A DNA stretch of 64,000 bases from Euglena gracilis (Eukaryota > Euglenida > Euglenophyceae > Euglenales), in NCBI GenBank assembly GCA_039621445.1, contig CP154956.1, positions 94,740,406-94,804,405 of the forward strand, in the 5' to 3' direction. Both the position numbers and the translations under genes were made by a program. Each line of letters begins with the position of its first letter. Position 1 is the stretch's first letter. Below, in pieces: positions 57,192-64,000 of this stretch. The notes under the pieces are model-generated. The model was not told the DNA's origin. It made no database searches and was given only the letters and a program-made list of their open reading frames with translations.

Positions 57192-59499
57192 TATACAAAT
57201 ATATATAAATGTAACACCGGGGGTTTTATATTTGGGGGGTGGTTTACCTTTCGGCTCCACCAAGCAGAAGAAGAATAGCCGAGAAAGCGAGGCAATTGGC
57301 TGGCCAGTGAGTGGAGCCTGCCCCAGGCCGGTGGATGGAGGGCGGAGGGAGGGCCTGGGCTGGAAAGCGCAGTGGAGGCGGATCACGAAGGGGTGGGGCT
57401 GGGGCCGGGCAAGCACTCACCACCAACGACCAACACCACTCACGCACAACGGGAGCTCACGGCTGCAGGGGAAGGCGCGGGGGGAGGTCGACCCCCCCCA
57501 CCCACCACAGTGCCCGTGCACCCGAAGGCGCCGGCGGAGAAAATTGACCTAAAAATCGGCGCGGCCGGAAATCGGTGCAATGACACCTTTGGTCAACTGG
57601 CACCTAACAGGAATTTCGCTGAAAATTGGTGGAATTTGGGCAAAATGGGCGCAAGATTGTGTTGGGAAACATACATGATTTCCCCCCCCCCCTGGGGGTC
57701 TTGGTTGGGGAGTTGCTTTCCCCCAAGATGTAAAAACAGCACCCACCGAGCTGGTATGTTGCATGATACCGTAACCCCATCCCCGATGCTGCCCTTAAGG
57801 TGCTTGGACGTCGAAATTGACCCTTCGGGATTGGGTGTTGTCTTTGCATGTATGCACCCATCCCCCGTGTGGCCCACTCACATTTTAAAAACACGAAGAA
57901 AAAAAATGCGAAAATGCGCAGTCCGAGCAAGGTACGTTCATTTGACAGTGCAAGGGAACCCCGAAAACACCTGCAGCAGACCAGGGGTTCTGGGGCAGGG
58001 TAGGACCATGACAGGTTGTTATCCGCCCCTCCCCCCCCCCCCCCTTGTCCAACGACGGGGTTCCTAAAACCCCCGACCAGGGGAGGGTCATATGCACCCT
58101 CCCAACCTACAACCCCCGACCAGGGGGTGGTCGCACGACTAGGTGCCAAGGACAACCCATTTTTCAAAGCCACCTACAACCTCTGACCGGGGGGGGGGGT
58201 GGCGTGGTCGCATGCACCCCCTTACCTGCAAACCCCGACTGGGGGGGTGGTCGGTATATAAGGGTGGTCAATGGACGGGGGGGGGGGTATGTAGGCATGA
58301 CAATGGCGTCGCTTAGCGACCCTCCAGCTCAGAGGCTGGAAAATTTGGGCTGGTAAGGAAAACACCTCTGGCTGACCCCCCCACATGGGATCACCTTGTC
58401 GGGTCGAATGAAAAAAAAAACCCATAACCCCCATAAATCAAATTTTGAGCTGGGCAGCCCATTTTCGTCCCTCTTTTGGCCTATTTTCTGAACCCGTAGA
58501 AGACAAAGAATCCACGCGGACGACTCAAAACTCAAAACTCGTCGATGGGGGTCCAGGGATGTAGGGCCCCACCCAGGGGGTTGTGGGGTCAGCTTACGCC
58601 AAGGCCCTGGGCATGGCAATTTCCTGGAGTGGTGGGTGTGGAGAGGATAACCAGGGTTTTAAATGAGCGGGGAGGAGGGGGGTGGTTTGGACACCCTCCC
58701 CCCCCGCAAAACCACCGCTCACTTAACACCCTGGGGGTAACTGGACCCCTTCCCAGTCCCAGCCATGGGGGGAGGTGGACCCACCCACCCACCCACCCAA
58801 AGGCTTCCGGGATTTCCATTCAGCTTTGCCTGGCACCGCTGCCTCGCCCAGCCCCTGCAACCCGGAGCGTGTTGGGGAGTGGCAGCGGATACGGATGGTC
58901 TTTGATCGCCAGGGCACCGATTGACCGCCGCCTTTTCGGGCGATGCCGGCCCCAGGGCGACGGAGGCCCTCCAGGATGCCCTTCTCCGCCAGCACCGACT
59001 TCGCGAGCACACAATTGCTTACCGACCCCCGGGGGGGGAGGGGGGGTCACTCCACTTTTTTAAAAACCAGTCAGTCACTCATTTTCAAAAAAACCAGCCA
59101 GTCACTACCCCCCCCCCCCCAGGGGGGGTCGGCCACTCAGAAAAACGGCCACTTTCCAGTCACTTTAGGCCATTTTAGGTCCCAAAAAAATTTTCCGGCG
59201 CCTTCGGCGCCGGGGTCACTCAAGCCACTTTTGCCCACTCCTGGCCGACCCCCCCCCCCCCCGGGGGGGGGGGGGGGCCGGGCCAAAAACCAGTCAGTCA
59301 CTTTGAAAAAACCAGTCACCCAGTCACCCACCCCCCCGGGGGGGGGGGTTGGTCAGTGCTTAAGCAATTGCCTGTTCGCGAGCTGCTGCCGCACGATGTA
59401 CGACTTGTCCATCACCTTCATCGCCAGCACCTCCCCCGTCTCCCGGTCCCGCACCTTCCACACCTTGCCGCTCGTCCCCCGGCCCAGCCCGCAAATGCG
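49862..59499 (-). CDS. AGC-family Ser/Thr protein kinase, multi-exon gene (kinase domain complete)
   Basis: Exons read from high to low coordinate on the minus strand: about 59499-59375, 59007-58955, 57399-57357, 55239-55127, 54713-54615, 53662-53573, 52590-52457, 52279-52240, 51443-51361, 50863-50797 and 49909-49862. Joined, they carry every kinase landmark in order: glycine loop GLGRGTSGKV, ATP-binding lysine in VLAMKVMDK, alpha-C glutamate in LAEKGILEGL, HPFVIRLHCAFQ, hinge LCLVLDYLPGGTLQ, catalytic loop IIHRDLKPTNVLL, DFG in VVTDFGIAT, activation segment TFCGTLHYIAP, DWW in YTKAADWW, EKDPDKRI and KHPFFSGVDWD. DWW, the TFCGT activation segment and HPFF-x-x-(I/V)DW are AGC hallmarks; S6K/RSK/SGK-like kinases are the closest family I can recall. 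The protein ends with PPPLLPDV and a TAG stop, so the C-tail has a PPxxP-like segment but no visible turn or hydrophobic phosphorylation motif. Most introns lack GT-AG ends. The N-terminal exon is not identified. Codon third positions are GC-rich, unlike the introns. Confidence 0.85.
49946..50180. mobile_element. hAT-type MITE, family M7, third copy
   Basis: 235 bp, ends CAGGGTTTTTTTTTTTAAGAC and GACTAAAAAAAACCCCTG, flanked by 8-bp GTCCAGGA and GTCCGGGA (7 of 8 match). Palindrome near 50071-50089. It lies within the last intron of the kinase gene, 28 bp from exon 10. Confidence 0.85.
50797..50871 (-). CDS. Kinase exon 9: HPFF segment
   Basis: Translates NKADTAAERVMKHPFFSGVD and then WD. HPFFxxIDW marks the end of the AGC kinase core. 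Beyond the exon the DNA from about 50787 down to 50729 matches a dispersed repeat also present near 2230-2290, so apparent reading-frame extension there is not coding. Confidence 0.85.
51361..51443 (-). CDS. Kinase exon 8: alpha-H/alpha-I region
   Basis: Translates NNFQTSALSPSAASLLKGLM, then EKDPDKRI. LLKGLxEKDPxKR is the conserved subdomain XI with its arginine. It is followed directly by CAGC at 51357-51360; the next exon is preceded by GCTG, and removing element plus 8 nt gives KRINKAD, restoring the usual 12-residue spacing from KRI to HPFF. Confidence 0.85.
51684..51838. mobile_element. MITE, family M2 (short form), in a kinase intron
   Basis: GCCTACC, poly-C, GGGAAACTGTCACCTGACAG ... 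GGCATGACAGTTTCCCGG. Lies between kinase exons 7b and 8. A right-end fragment of the same family (GGCATGGCAGTTTCCCGGGG) is at 52193-52235. Confidence 0.7.
51900..51965. repeat. (AAAT)n tract
   Basis: AATAAATAATAAATAAACAA and repeated AAAT; resembles the tail of a retrotransposed sequence but no body is recognised. Confidence 0.75.
52240..52287 (-). CDS. Kinase exon 7b: continuation beyond an inserted MITE
   Basis: From 52279 the minus strand reads ILNEDPFLALPDK. Placed after TVYRD of exon 7a this gives VYRDILNEDPF, matching the MYxKILNxPL region of AGC kinases in register and frame. The low boundary near 52240 is uncertain because another MITE end (CCTACC...) begins there. Confidence 0.65.
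52288..52456. mobile_element. MITE (family M6) interrupting kinase exon 7
   Basis: 169 bp, ends CATAGATTCACTTGG and TTAAATGAATCTATG (inverted). Flanking octamers are GTTGTGGC (52280-52287) and GTCGCGGT (52457-52464), matching at 5 of 8 positions with every difference T/C. The interior is CCACCCACCCAC-rich with a poly-G block and TCACACAGGTGTT. Removing the element and one octamer restores the kinase reading frame. Confidence 0.8.
52457..52590 (-). CDS. Kinase exon 7a: DWW segment
   Basis: Translates EVLSRRVYTKAADWW, CMCVLL, then QMLAGALPFLSNTGMTGS and TVYRD. DWW is the alpha-F signature of AGC kinases. One assembly-ambiguous base at 52526 falls in codon TAN (Tyr expected; a purine there would give a stop). 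The exon ends abruptly at the terminal repeat of a MITE (52288-52456). Confidence 0.87.
52620..52905. repeat. (CA)n/(GC)n tract in kinase intron 6
   Basis: Alternating purine-pyrimidine tract adjoining kinase exon 7a. Confidence 0.92.
53025..53185. mobile_element. M2-like element of a GACAATT subfamily
   Basis: Poly-C then CGGGCAATTGTCGCGTGACA, followed by GGGGTGACAATTTCCCGGGG and tandem GGGGGCGTCAATTGCCC units. Same architecture as M2 with a different core. A second copy is at 53366-53525. Both lie in kinase intron 6. Confidence 0.6.
53366..53525. mobile_element. M2-like element of the GACAATT subfamily, second copy
   Basis: GGGTGACAAATCGGGCAGCAC, GGGGTGACAATTTCCCGGGG, then four tandem copies of a 17-bp unit CGTCAATTGCCCGGGGG and a 16-bp poly-G. 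The 17-bp unit is present twice in the copy at 53025, so it expands. Confidence 0.6.
53573..53662 (-). CDS. Kinase exon 6: DFG and activation segment
   Basis: Translates AVVTDFGIATSSTEAQ and then TFCGTLHYIAP. DFG supplies the Mg-binding aspartate. The threonine of TFCGT is the expected PDK1-type activation-loop phosphosite of AGC kinases. The APE glutamate would be rebuilt across the junction if CCTG joins AGGTC of the next exon. Confidence 0.87.
54615..54722 (-). CDS. Kinase exon 5: alpha-E and catalytic loop (HRD)
   Basis: Translates TEMVLAVGYLHSRNIIHRDL, then KPTNVLLTADGR. Catalytic aspartate (HRD), lysine (KP) and asparagine are present; the residue before the asparagine is Thr rather than the usual Glu of LKPEN. 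A conventional AG lies at 54730-54731, but using it adds residues not found in relatives. The low end is followed by CAGG at 54611-54614. Confidence 0.88.
54786..54870. repeat. 17-bp palindromic minisatellite in kinase intron 4
   Basis: Five tandem copies of GTTGCCGAGCCGGCAAT, the last diverged to GTCGCCGAGCC. The unit is itself nearly self-complementary (TTGCCG/CGGCAA), so the tract can form a series of small hairpins. Confidence 0.85.
55127..55239 (-). CDS. Kinase exon 4: hinge and alpha-D
   Basis: Translates TNSKLCLVLDYLPGGTLQ, then HLLDKWCHVPEAVARF. VLDYLPGG is the hinge (VLEYxxGG in relatives) and EAVARF is alpha-E entry. The low end abuts CAGG, and the next exon is preceded by CCTG; removing 54722-55126 plus 8 nt joins ARF to EMVLAVGYLH with the spacing normal for the family. 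Confidence 0.85.
56100..57240. repeat. Type L repeat block in kinase intron 3
   Basis: Contains TTTCGGCTCAAAAACAGGTT, CGCATCTCACGCTAGGCGG, CCAGTCGCTCGCGACT, GGTAAGCTTCGCTCTTACCC and GAGCTCAGCGACCC, all shared with the blocks at 26.5 kb and 47-49.6 kb. It accounts for over half of the largest kinase intron. Confidence 0.6.
57158..57210. repeat. (AT)n microsatellite
   Basis: Interrupted AT repeat with AAATATATACAAATATATA variants in kinase intron 3. Confidence 0.93.
57357..57399 (-). CDS. Kinase exon 3: beta-4 strand
   Basis: Translates HPFVIRLHCAFQ, the strand following alpha-C in AGC kinases (typical HPFIVxLxxAFQ). It is one of the shortest exons in the gene. Reading on gives a proline-rich stretch to a consensus-like GTAAAC donor near 57248, but that would insert about 35 residues where family members have none, so I end the exon at CAG/GCCC. 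The boundary is uncertain by a few bases. Confidence 0.75.
58044..58290. mobile_element. M4-family element(s)
   Basis: CTTGTCCAACGACGGGGTTCC at 58044, ending GGTCGCACGACTAGG near 58143, then a second set of units (CTACAACCTCTGACCGGGG, ACCTGCAAACCCCGACTGG) ending GGTCGGTATATAAGGG. Probably two nested or tandem copies within kinase intron 2. Confidence 0.55.
58955..59007 (-). CDS. Kinase exon 2: alpha-C helix
   Basis: Reads KSVLAEKGILEGLRR, matching the alpha-C helix (AEKxIL) with its conserved glutamate. It continues exon 1 exactly if the element at 59008-59374 and one 8-bp duplicate are removed: codons CTC GCG AAG TCG GTG. The 3' end near 58955-58960 is uncertain. No GT donor fits the frame, and the intron starts with a GC-rich arm (58945-58954) that is the near-perfect inverse of 57400-57410 at its other end. 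Confidence 0.8.
59008..59374. mobile_element. hAT-type MITE (family M3) forming kinase intron 1
   Basis: 367 bp with ends CACACAATTGCTTACC and GTGCTTAAGCAATTGCCTG, giving inverted repeats of about 13 bp. It is flanked by a perfect 8-bp duplication TTCGCGAG (59000-59007 and 59375-59382). The interior has paired poly-C/poly-G blocks, CAGTCAGTCAC repeats and a central palindrome CCGGCGCCTTCGGCGCCGG (59195-59213). No open frame. 8-bp duplications and short CA.. ends are typical of hAT elements. Confidence 0.88.
59375..59499 (-). CDS. Kinase exon 1: glycine-rich loop and ATP-binding lysine
   Basis: Translates from CGC at 59499 as RICGLGRGTSGKVWKVRD, then ETGEVLAMKVMDK and SYIVRQQLA. This is the GxGxxG loop plus the VAIK-type lysine (AMK). 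An AG lies just upstream (59500-59502 is CTG on plus, CAG on minus). The low end is the 8-bp sequence TTCGCGAG (59375-59382), repeated at 59000-59007 on the other side of a transposon. Only the first third of the N-lobe is here, so at least one upstream exon must exist. Confidence 0.85.
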
Positions 59500-59577
59500 C
59501 TGGCAGCAAGCCTGGGTGGGGGGGATGTGCAGCGAGCTTCGTCCTCAAAAACGCGACAAAACATCGGCCCTAAATAT

Positions 59578-59990
59578 ACCAACCCCCAGGGAAACTGTCA
59601 CCCGACAGGTTGGCCAGTACCGGGGACCCTGACAACTTCCTATACTGACAGGTTGGCCGGTACCGGGGACCCTGACAGTTTCCCGGGCGGGACCCTGACA
59701 GGTTCTCGGGCATGACAGTTTCCCGGGGGGTAGGTATACCTACCCCCTGGGAAACTGTCACCTGACAAGTGAGCGAGTACAGTGGCCGACAGGTCCTGTA
59801 GCGACAGGTCAGTTTCTTCACGATTTGTGGTCCAAATTCAGAAAATGAGGTCCCTCAACTTTTCAAAAAAAAATACATTTTTGGTGAGAAACATCGAAAT
59901 TTTTGAGAAAATTTTGTTAGGTGATGTCAGCAAGTACGGGGCTTAGGTGACAGTTTCCCTAGGGTGACAGTTTCCCGGGGTGTGGGTATG
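59578..59990. mobile_element. Two adjacent M2-family elements
   Basis: One copy runs 59578-59738 (CCAACCCCCAGGGAAACTGTCA to TTTCCCGGGGGGTAGGTA). A second begins at once (TACCTACCCCCTGGGAAACTG, 59738) and ends at TGACAGTTTCCCGGGGTG near 59980, with a more diverged A/T-rich middle. The TAGGTATACCTA junction suggests insertion of one beside the end of the other. Confidence 0.65.
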
Positions 59991-60739
59991 AAAAAAAAGC
60001 CTCATATTCCAGGCGCTTCGTGCCAAGGAAAATCCCCGGCAAGGGGGTGGTCGTATGACCAGATGTCAAAAAACTGTATTTTTTCTTGGCCGCAACCCCC
60101 GACCAGGGGGGGGGGGTGTTTGCATGCGAACCCCCAACTGGGGGAGTGGTCGTAATTCACAGGTGGTTGACAGGTGGTTTGTGGGCAGGGAGGGGAAGCG
60201 GGTAAATGAGAGGGGGGGGGGGTCGCCCCGCCCCCCTGGGGGGGAGGGAGTGGAACGGAGTTGAACCCGTTTCAGAGGCTTCAAAAAAAATGCCCCAAAA
60301 TTGCATTTGTAGGGTTTTTTTTTTTAACGGATTGGCATCAAAACCGACGTTTTCCGCCGCAAAGCAAGGGGAAGAAGACTTTTGGTTCCAGGAAGTCCCT
60401 GACAGGCATTATTATTTCTTAAGGCGCCTTAAAAAACCTTAAAAAACCTTAAATTTTTTTTGCCAAAATGCCTTAAAAAACCTTAAAAAACCTTAAAAAA
60501 ATCAACCCGGGGAAGTTTTTCATCCCTGTGATGACCTTAAAAAAACTTAAAAATTCTCCCTGGAAAATTTTTTCTTGCAACAAACAAATAAAGACATGTT
60601 TGAAACCCCGCATAAAGCCAGTCAATGCAGAAGCGGTTGTGAACAAACAATATGAAAACCGGATTGTTTGCCAAGGTTTCTGGCATCAGGGAGGTAGTGT
60701 GTAATGGGCCCCGGGCGGAATGTTGGCCATGCTACTTCT

Positions 60740-60782
60740 GGAGGTCGGGCCGACCTATGCCGACCAGGTCGGCCCGACCTCC
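60740..60782. repeat. Perfect 17-bp inverted repeat
   Basis: GGAGGTCGGGCCGACCT, 9-nt spacer, AGGTCGGCCCGACCTCC. Each arm itself contains the palindrome GGTCGGGCCGACC (one centre base), so it is a palindrome of palindromes just upstream of the telomere-like array. Confidence 0.85.
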
Positions 60783-60889
60783 ACTGTGCCGCATTACCCC
60801 CCCTTTTGAAATTTAAGCCCCCCCCCCCCTCCCGACCAAATTCTTCTCAATTTGGTTTATAAACTGTCAAACTGCCAGGGTTAGGGATG

Positions 60890-61205
60890 GAATAGGGATA
60901 TGGTTAGGGGTTAGAGATAGGGTTAGGGTTCGGGATAGGGTCATTGATAGGGTAAGGGTTAGGGTTTGGATTAGGGTTAGGGATACGGTTAGGGATACGG
61001 TTAGGGTTAGGGTTGGGGTTAGGTTGGTTAGGGATAGGGTTAGGGATAGGGTTAGGAATACGGTTAGGGATAGGGTTGGGGTTAGGGTTAGGGTTAGGGT
61101 TAGGGTTAGGGATAGGATTAGGGACAGGGTTAGAGTTAGGGATACGTTTAGGGTTTGGGTTATAGGGTTAGGGATAGGGTTCGGGTTAGGGATACGGTAA
61201 GGGGG
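60890..61205. repeat. Degenerate telomere-like TTAGGG array
   Basis: About 300 bp of TTAGGG with frequent variants (TTAGGGATAGGG, TTAGGGATACGG, TTGGGG), G-rich strand on plus. At least two runs of consecutive perfect TTAGGG occur near 60985 and 61083-61110. A shorter GGTTAGGGTTAGGGG lies at 44296-44312. Confidence 0.85.
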
Positions 61206-61210
61206 GGAGT

Positions 61211-61251
61211 TCTGGGTAGTCGATAGACTAGGTCGATCGACTACCCAGAAC
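61211..61251. repeat. Perfect 15-bp inverted repeat beside the TTAGGG array
   Basis: TTCTGGGTAGTCGAT, an 11-nt spacer, then ATCGACTACCCAGAA. Further GACTAGTCGGTCGACC-type half-palindromes follow to 61355. Cruciform or hairpin potential; function unknown. Confidence 0.8.
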
Positions 61252-62989
61252 CTCCCCCCTCCCCCAGTCTAATGCAAACGGGGTTTTTGACCCCACCGAC
61301 TAGTCCATCAACTAGTCGGTCGACCTTTCAAAATTCGATCGACTAGTCGACCGACTTTTTAAGCCCCCCCCCCCCCCCGGAGGCGGCCGCAACTCAGAAC
61401 CTAAAAAGTTGATGATGTTATTTAAAGGCGTTGGGTTAGGGTAAAGTTCCATACGAAATTTCTGGGACCCTTTACCCTGACACACGGAGAACAGCTTATG
61501 AACTGTTACACCCCACTGTTGAGGGGATCCTTTTATTAAAAACACCAAATACCTTCTACCCCAGCACCACAGCAGCACATCCCACCATGTGCACGGGTGA
61601 AATGGGGGAATCGCAAAAGCCTGAGAACCCAAGGAATACAATTTCTGGCAACCACGTAACATTACCGACCCAGAACCGAAACCATCCATTTTTTTTTCAT
61701 TGCAATTACTTAAAATATCTGACCCTGTTCAGGACATTTGCTTGCCTGTTGACAATAACTGTCCCTTATGGACCGCCCTGATCCCAATGTTTCGCCCTAG
61801 GCTTCTTCCTTGGGCGTTCCGAAGCCACAGAGGAGTCTGAAGCCATCGGGCCATCTTCGGGGTCTGACATTTTAGTTGAGGAAAAAAATGCTTTAAAAAA
61901 CCTTAATTTTTTTTAAATCCTCAAAAAACCTTAAAAAACCTTAAAAAAACCTTAAAAAAAACGCCTTAAATTTTTTGAGAAATCTCGCCTTAAAAAAATA
62001 ATGCCTGGTCCCCGACCCTCCCCTGGAGGGAGGGGGATGGCAGGACCCCCTTCCCCTGTGCGGAAATGGAACAAGCTGGGCAGGACATCATTTTTAGACA
62101 TTAAATAGCCCCTGCTATCCACATCCACTCCAAGGACAATGATCGGCCCAGGGCTTCGAAGGGGAACTCCACGGGGGTATTTAAGTGAGCACTGGTTTTG
62201 CCCAGAGGGGGTTGACCACTCCAGAATTGAGTGAGAGTTGGCTTGAGGTTGGTTTATTATTGAGCACTTCAGAACCTGTTTGTCCCCCCCCCTCCCAAAT
62301 GCATACCCTACCAGTCTGCTTGTTCACTGTTTCACCCCGAGAAAAAGTCAATAAACCAATAAATGAATAAAGAAATAATCAATCATAAGCCAACGCGTAG
62401 AATGTTTCTGGTTCCGGGATTTGAAACAGACTTTGCAGCCATTTTGGATTGTTTGGGCGGATATCTGCCGAGGAAATGCAATTCTTGACGATGTATTTTT
62501 TTTAAATCACAATACACTGCGTGCATATGCCTGTATGCGTACCCCCCCCCCCCCGAAACCGTCAACTGAGGTTCTGAGGTCACCTGGTTCCAGAACCCTG
62601 ACAACCTCCTGTGATGATAAAAACGCTCCACCGCCAAAGGGTTTGTCGTGGATGCCAAGTCTTGCACCACCGGCCATGGCAGTCGTGCGCCTATGAAATG
62701 ACTGGGCGTGACTGGCTTTGAGGACCCTAAATGGTGGGGCTCCATGACTGGGCATGACGGACCTGACTGGGCGTGACTGGGGTTTTCGGGGTCATTCTGG
62801 GGGTCGGATTTTCACCAACAATTCCTTGACTTGTAACCCCCCCCCCCCCACCCCCTGCTGACCAGCAAACTTTTTTCTTATGAAACCTTAAAAAAACATG
62901 GGGTGTTCTTAAGTGGGGTGGTTTTATGGGGACCCCACCAGGTTCTCGGGCATGACAGTTTTCCAAAGGGGGTGGGTATGGAAGGTGGT

Positions 62990-63150
62990 GTTGGTGCTTC
63001 GGAGTTTGCTTTGCCGGCCACATCCGGCTCAAGACCACCCCGACCTGTGCGGTAGCGCTCCATCAGCTCCCCTTCTGCCTCCCACTCCGCATCCTTGTCC
63101 TGCGCCTTGTCCCTCCCATGCCATTGCTCCGCAACGCTGCCCGGGACACC
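62990..63150 (-). CDS. Possible upstream kinase exon, charged
   Basis: After GTCCCGGGCAG the minus strand reads VAEQWHGRDKAQDKDAEWEA then EGELMERYRTGRGGLEPDVA, with G/C-biased third positions. It lies 5' of kinase exon 1 on the same strand and could be part of an N-terminal extension. Another charged segment (SPLREKEKDKDR) is at about 63350-63425. Neither could be spliced to exon 1 by eye. Confidence 0.35.
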
Positions 63151-63618
63151 CAACGTCCCATGGTTTCCATGGCTTCTCGGCGGAGTTTCGGCCACCTGCG
63201 TGAGCGTTGAGTGCATTTGTGTGATGCGGCGTGATCGCTGGATACACCGGGTGATTGCTGGGCATGGGGAAGCTTGCCCCCAAAAACTTTAAAATCAGCT
63301 GCAACACCAGCCAATCACTGTGGGCGTCGGGAAAAAATAGCAGAAAGCAATGGCATGAACCCGATCCTTATCCTTCTCCTTCTCTCGCAAGGGCGAGTCC
63401 TTCTTCCTCTCCCGCAGTGGAGAGATCAGACACAAACCTCTCCACGCCACATGCACAGCAAATCGTACCCATATGTATTTCCACCACTTCAGCATCACTT
63501 TTGAAAATACAAGAAAATGTGCAAAATTTCAAAAATCTTTTGTCAAAAATTTCCTGTCAAATATCGACAATTGCTGGGGAAAACACAAAAAAATTCGTTT
63601 GGATTACCTGTCCCCCCA

Positions 63619-63690
63619 ATATATATATATATATATATATGTCTGTGTATGTATGTATATATATATATATATATAGTGTGTGTGTATAAC
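63619..63690. repeat. AT/GT microsatellite
   Basis: (AT)n, GTCTGTGTATGTATG, (AT)n, (GT)n; similar in form to the tract at 7836. Confidence 0.93.
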
Positions 63691-64000
63691 ATGCACATAA
63701 TACAGAAATGGTTTCATGTGTACAATCACAAGCATGGTCACATTTCAAAAATAAAGTGATTGACTGGTTTTTGGAAGACTGGATGTGACCCCCTCTAGGG
63801 TCGATAAAAAATCTGAATGAATCTTCAGGAATGGCTTTTGAATCAAAGCAAATAACACCCCCGGGGTTGAACATTGAAATCCAAGGGCCCACCAACCACC
63901 TACCAAGGGACCACCAACCTATAACAAAATTCAATTCCCTGCAACTTTGGCACCGGGTCGTTTCTTTGCTGGCTCCTTTCCCAGAGTGAGCTCGGGCCAG

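Noticed and set aside
57248-57399. Extension of kinase exon 3 to the GTAAAC donor at 57248
   Set aside because: It would add about 35 Pro/Ser/Phe-rich residues between beta-4 and beta-5, where AGC kinases have none; the shorter exon joins to TNSKLCLVLDYL directly.

Overview
This window reads as nuclear DNA of a repeat-rich unicellular eukaryote. Coding sequence occurs only as short GC-rich exons of about 50-200 bp, nearly all on the minus strand, set in long intergenic or intronic stretches full of poly-G/poly-C runs, (GT)n tracts, palindromes and small inverted-repeat transposons. Nothing suggests a prokaryote or organelle. Two intron types seem to coexist: ordinary GT-AG introns, and introns whose ends look like CAG...CTG terminal inverted repeats with short flanking direct repeats. 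That mixture, with TTAGGG-like repeats, is most reminiscent of euglenids. This placement is an inference; no marker gene confirms it.

Layout. (1) 2.97-9.5 kb, minus: the C-terminal exons of an unrecognised conserved protein (copy A), ending in a stop codon at 2971. (2) 10.4-19.2 kb: isolated exon-like segments and hAT-type MITEs. (3) 20.86-21.04 kb and 25.0-25.2 kb: two possible terminal exons. (4) 26.5-28.2 kb: a non-coding repeat family that recurs at 47-49.6 kb and 56.1-57.2 kb. (5) 28.3-35.8 kb, minus: copy B, a paralogue of copy A sharing exon order, splice phases and one exon of identical length. (6) 36-49.8 kb: mostly repeats and MITEs. (7) 49.86-59.5 kb, minus: a complete AGC-type Ser/Thr protein kinase domain in about eleven exons, the best-supported gene here. 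(8) 60-64 kb: degenerate telomere-like repeats, palindromes and possible upstream exons.

The most striking signal is how transposons relate to introns. In the kinase gene a 367-bp hAT-like MITE with a perfect 8-bp target-site duplication lies exactly between two coding segments, and removing the element plus one duplicate restores the reading frame. A second MITE family does the same in a later exon, with a decayed duplication. Several other kinase introns, and one intron present in copy A but absent from copy B, have the same form: CAG...CTG ends, with in-frame restoration after removal of the element plus 8 nt. The window therefore appears to show MITE insertions acting as non-GT-AG introns at several stages of decay. 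All alignments were made by eye; splice calls need cDNA.
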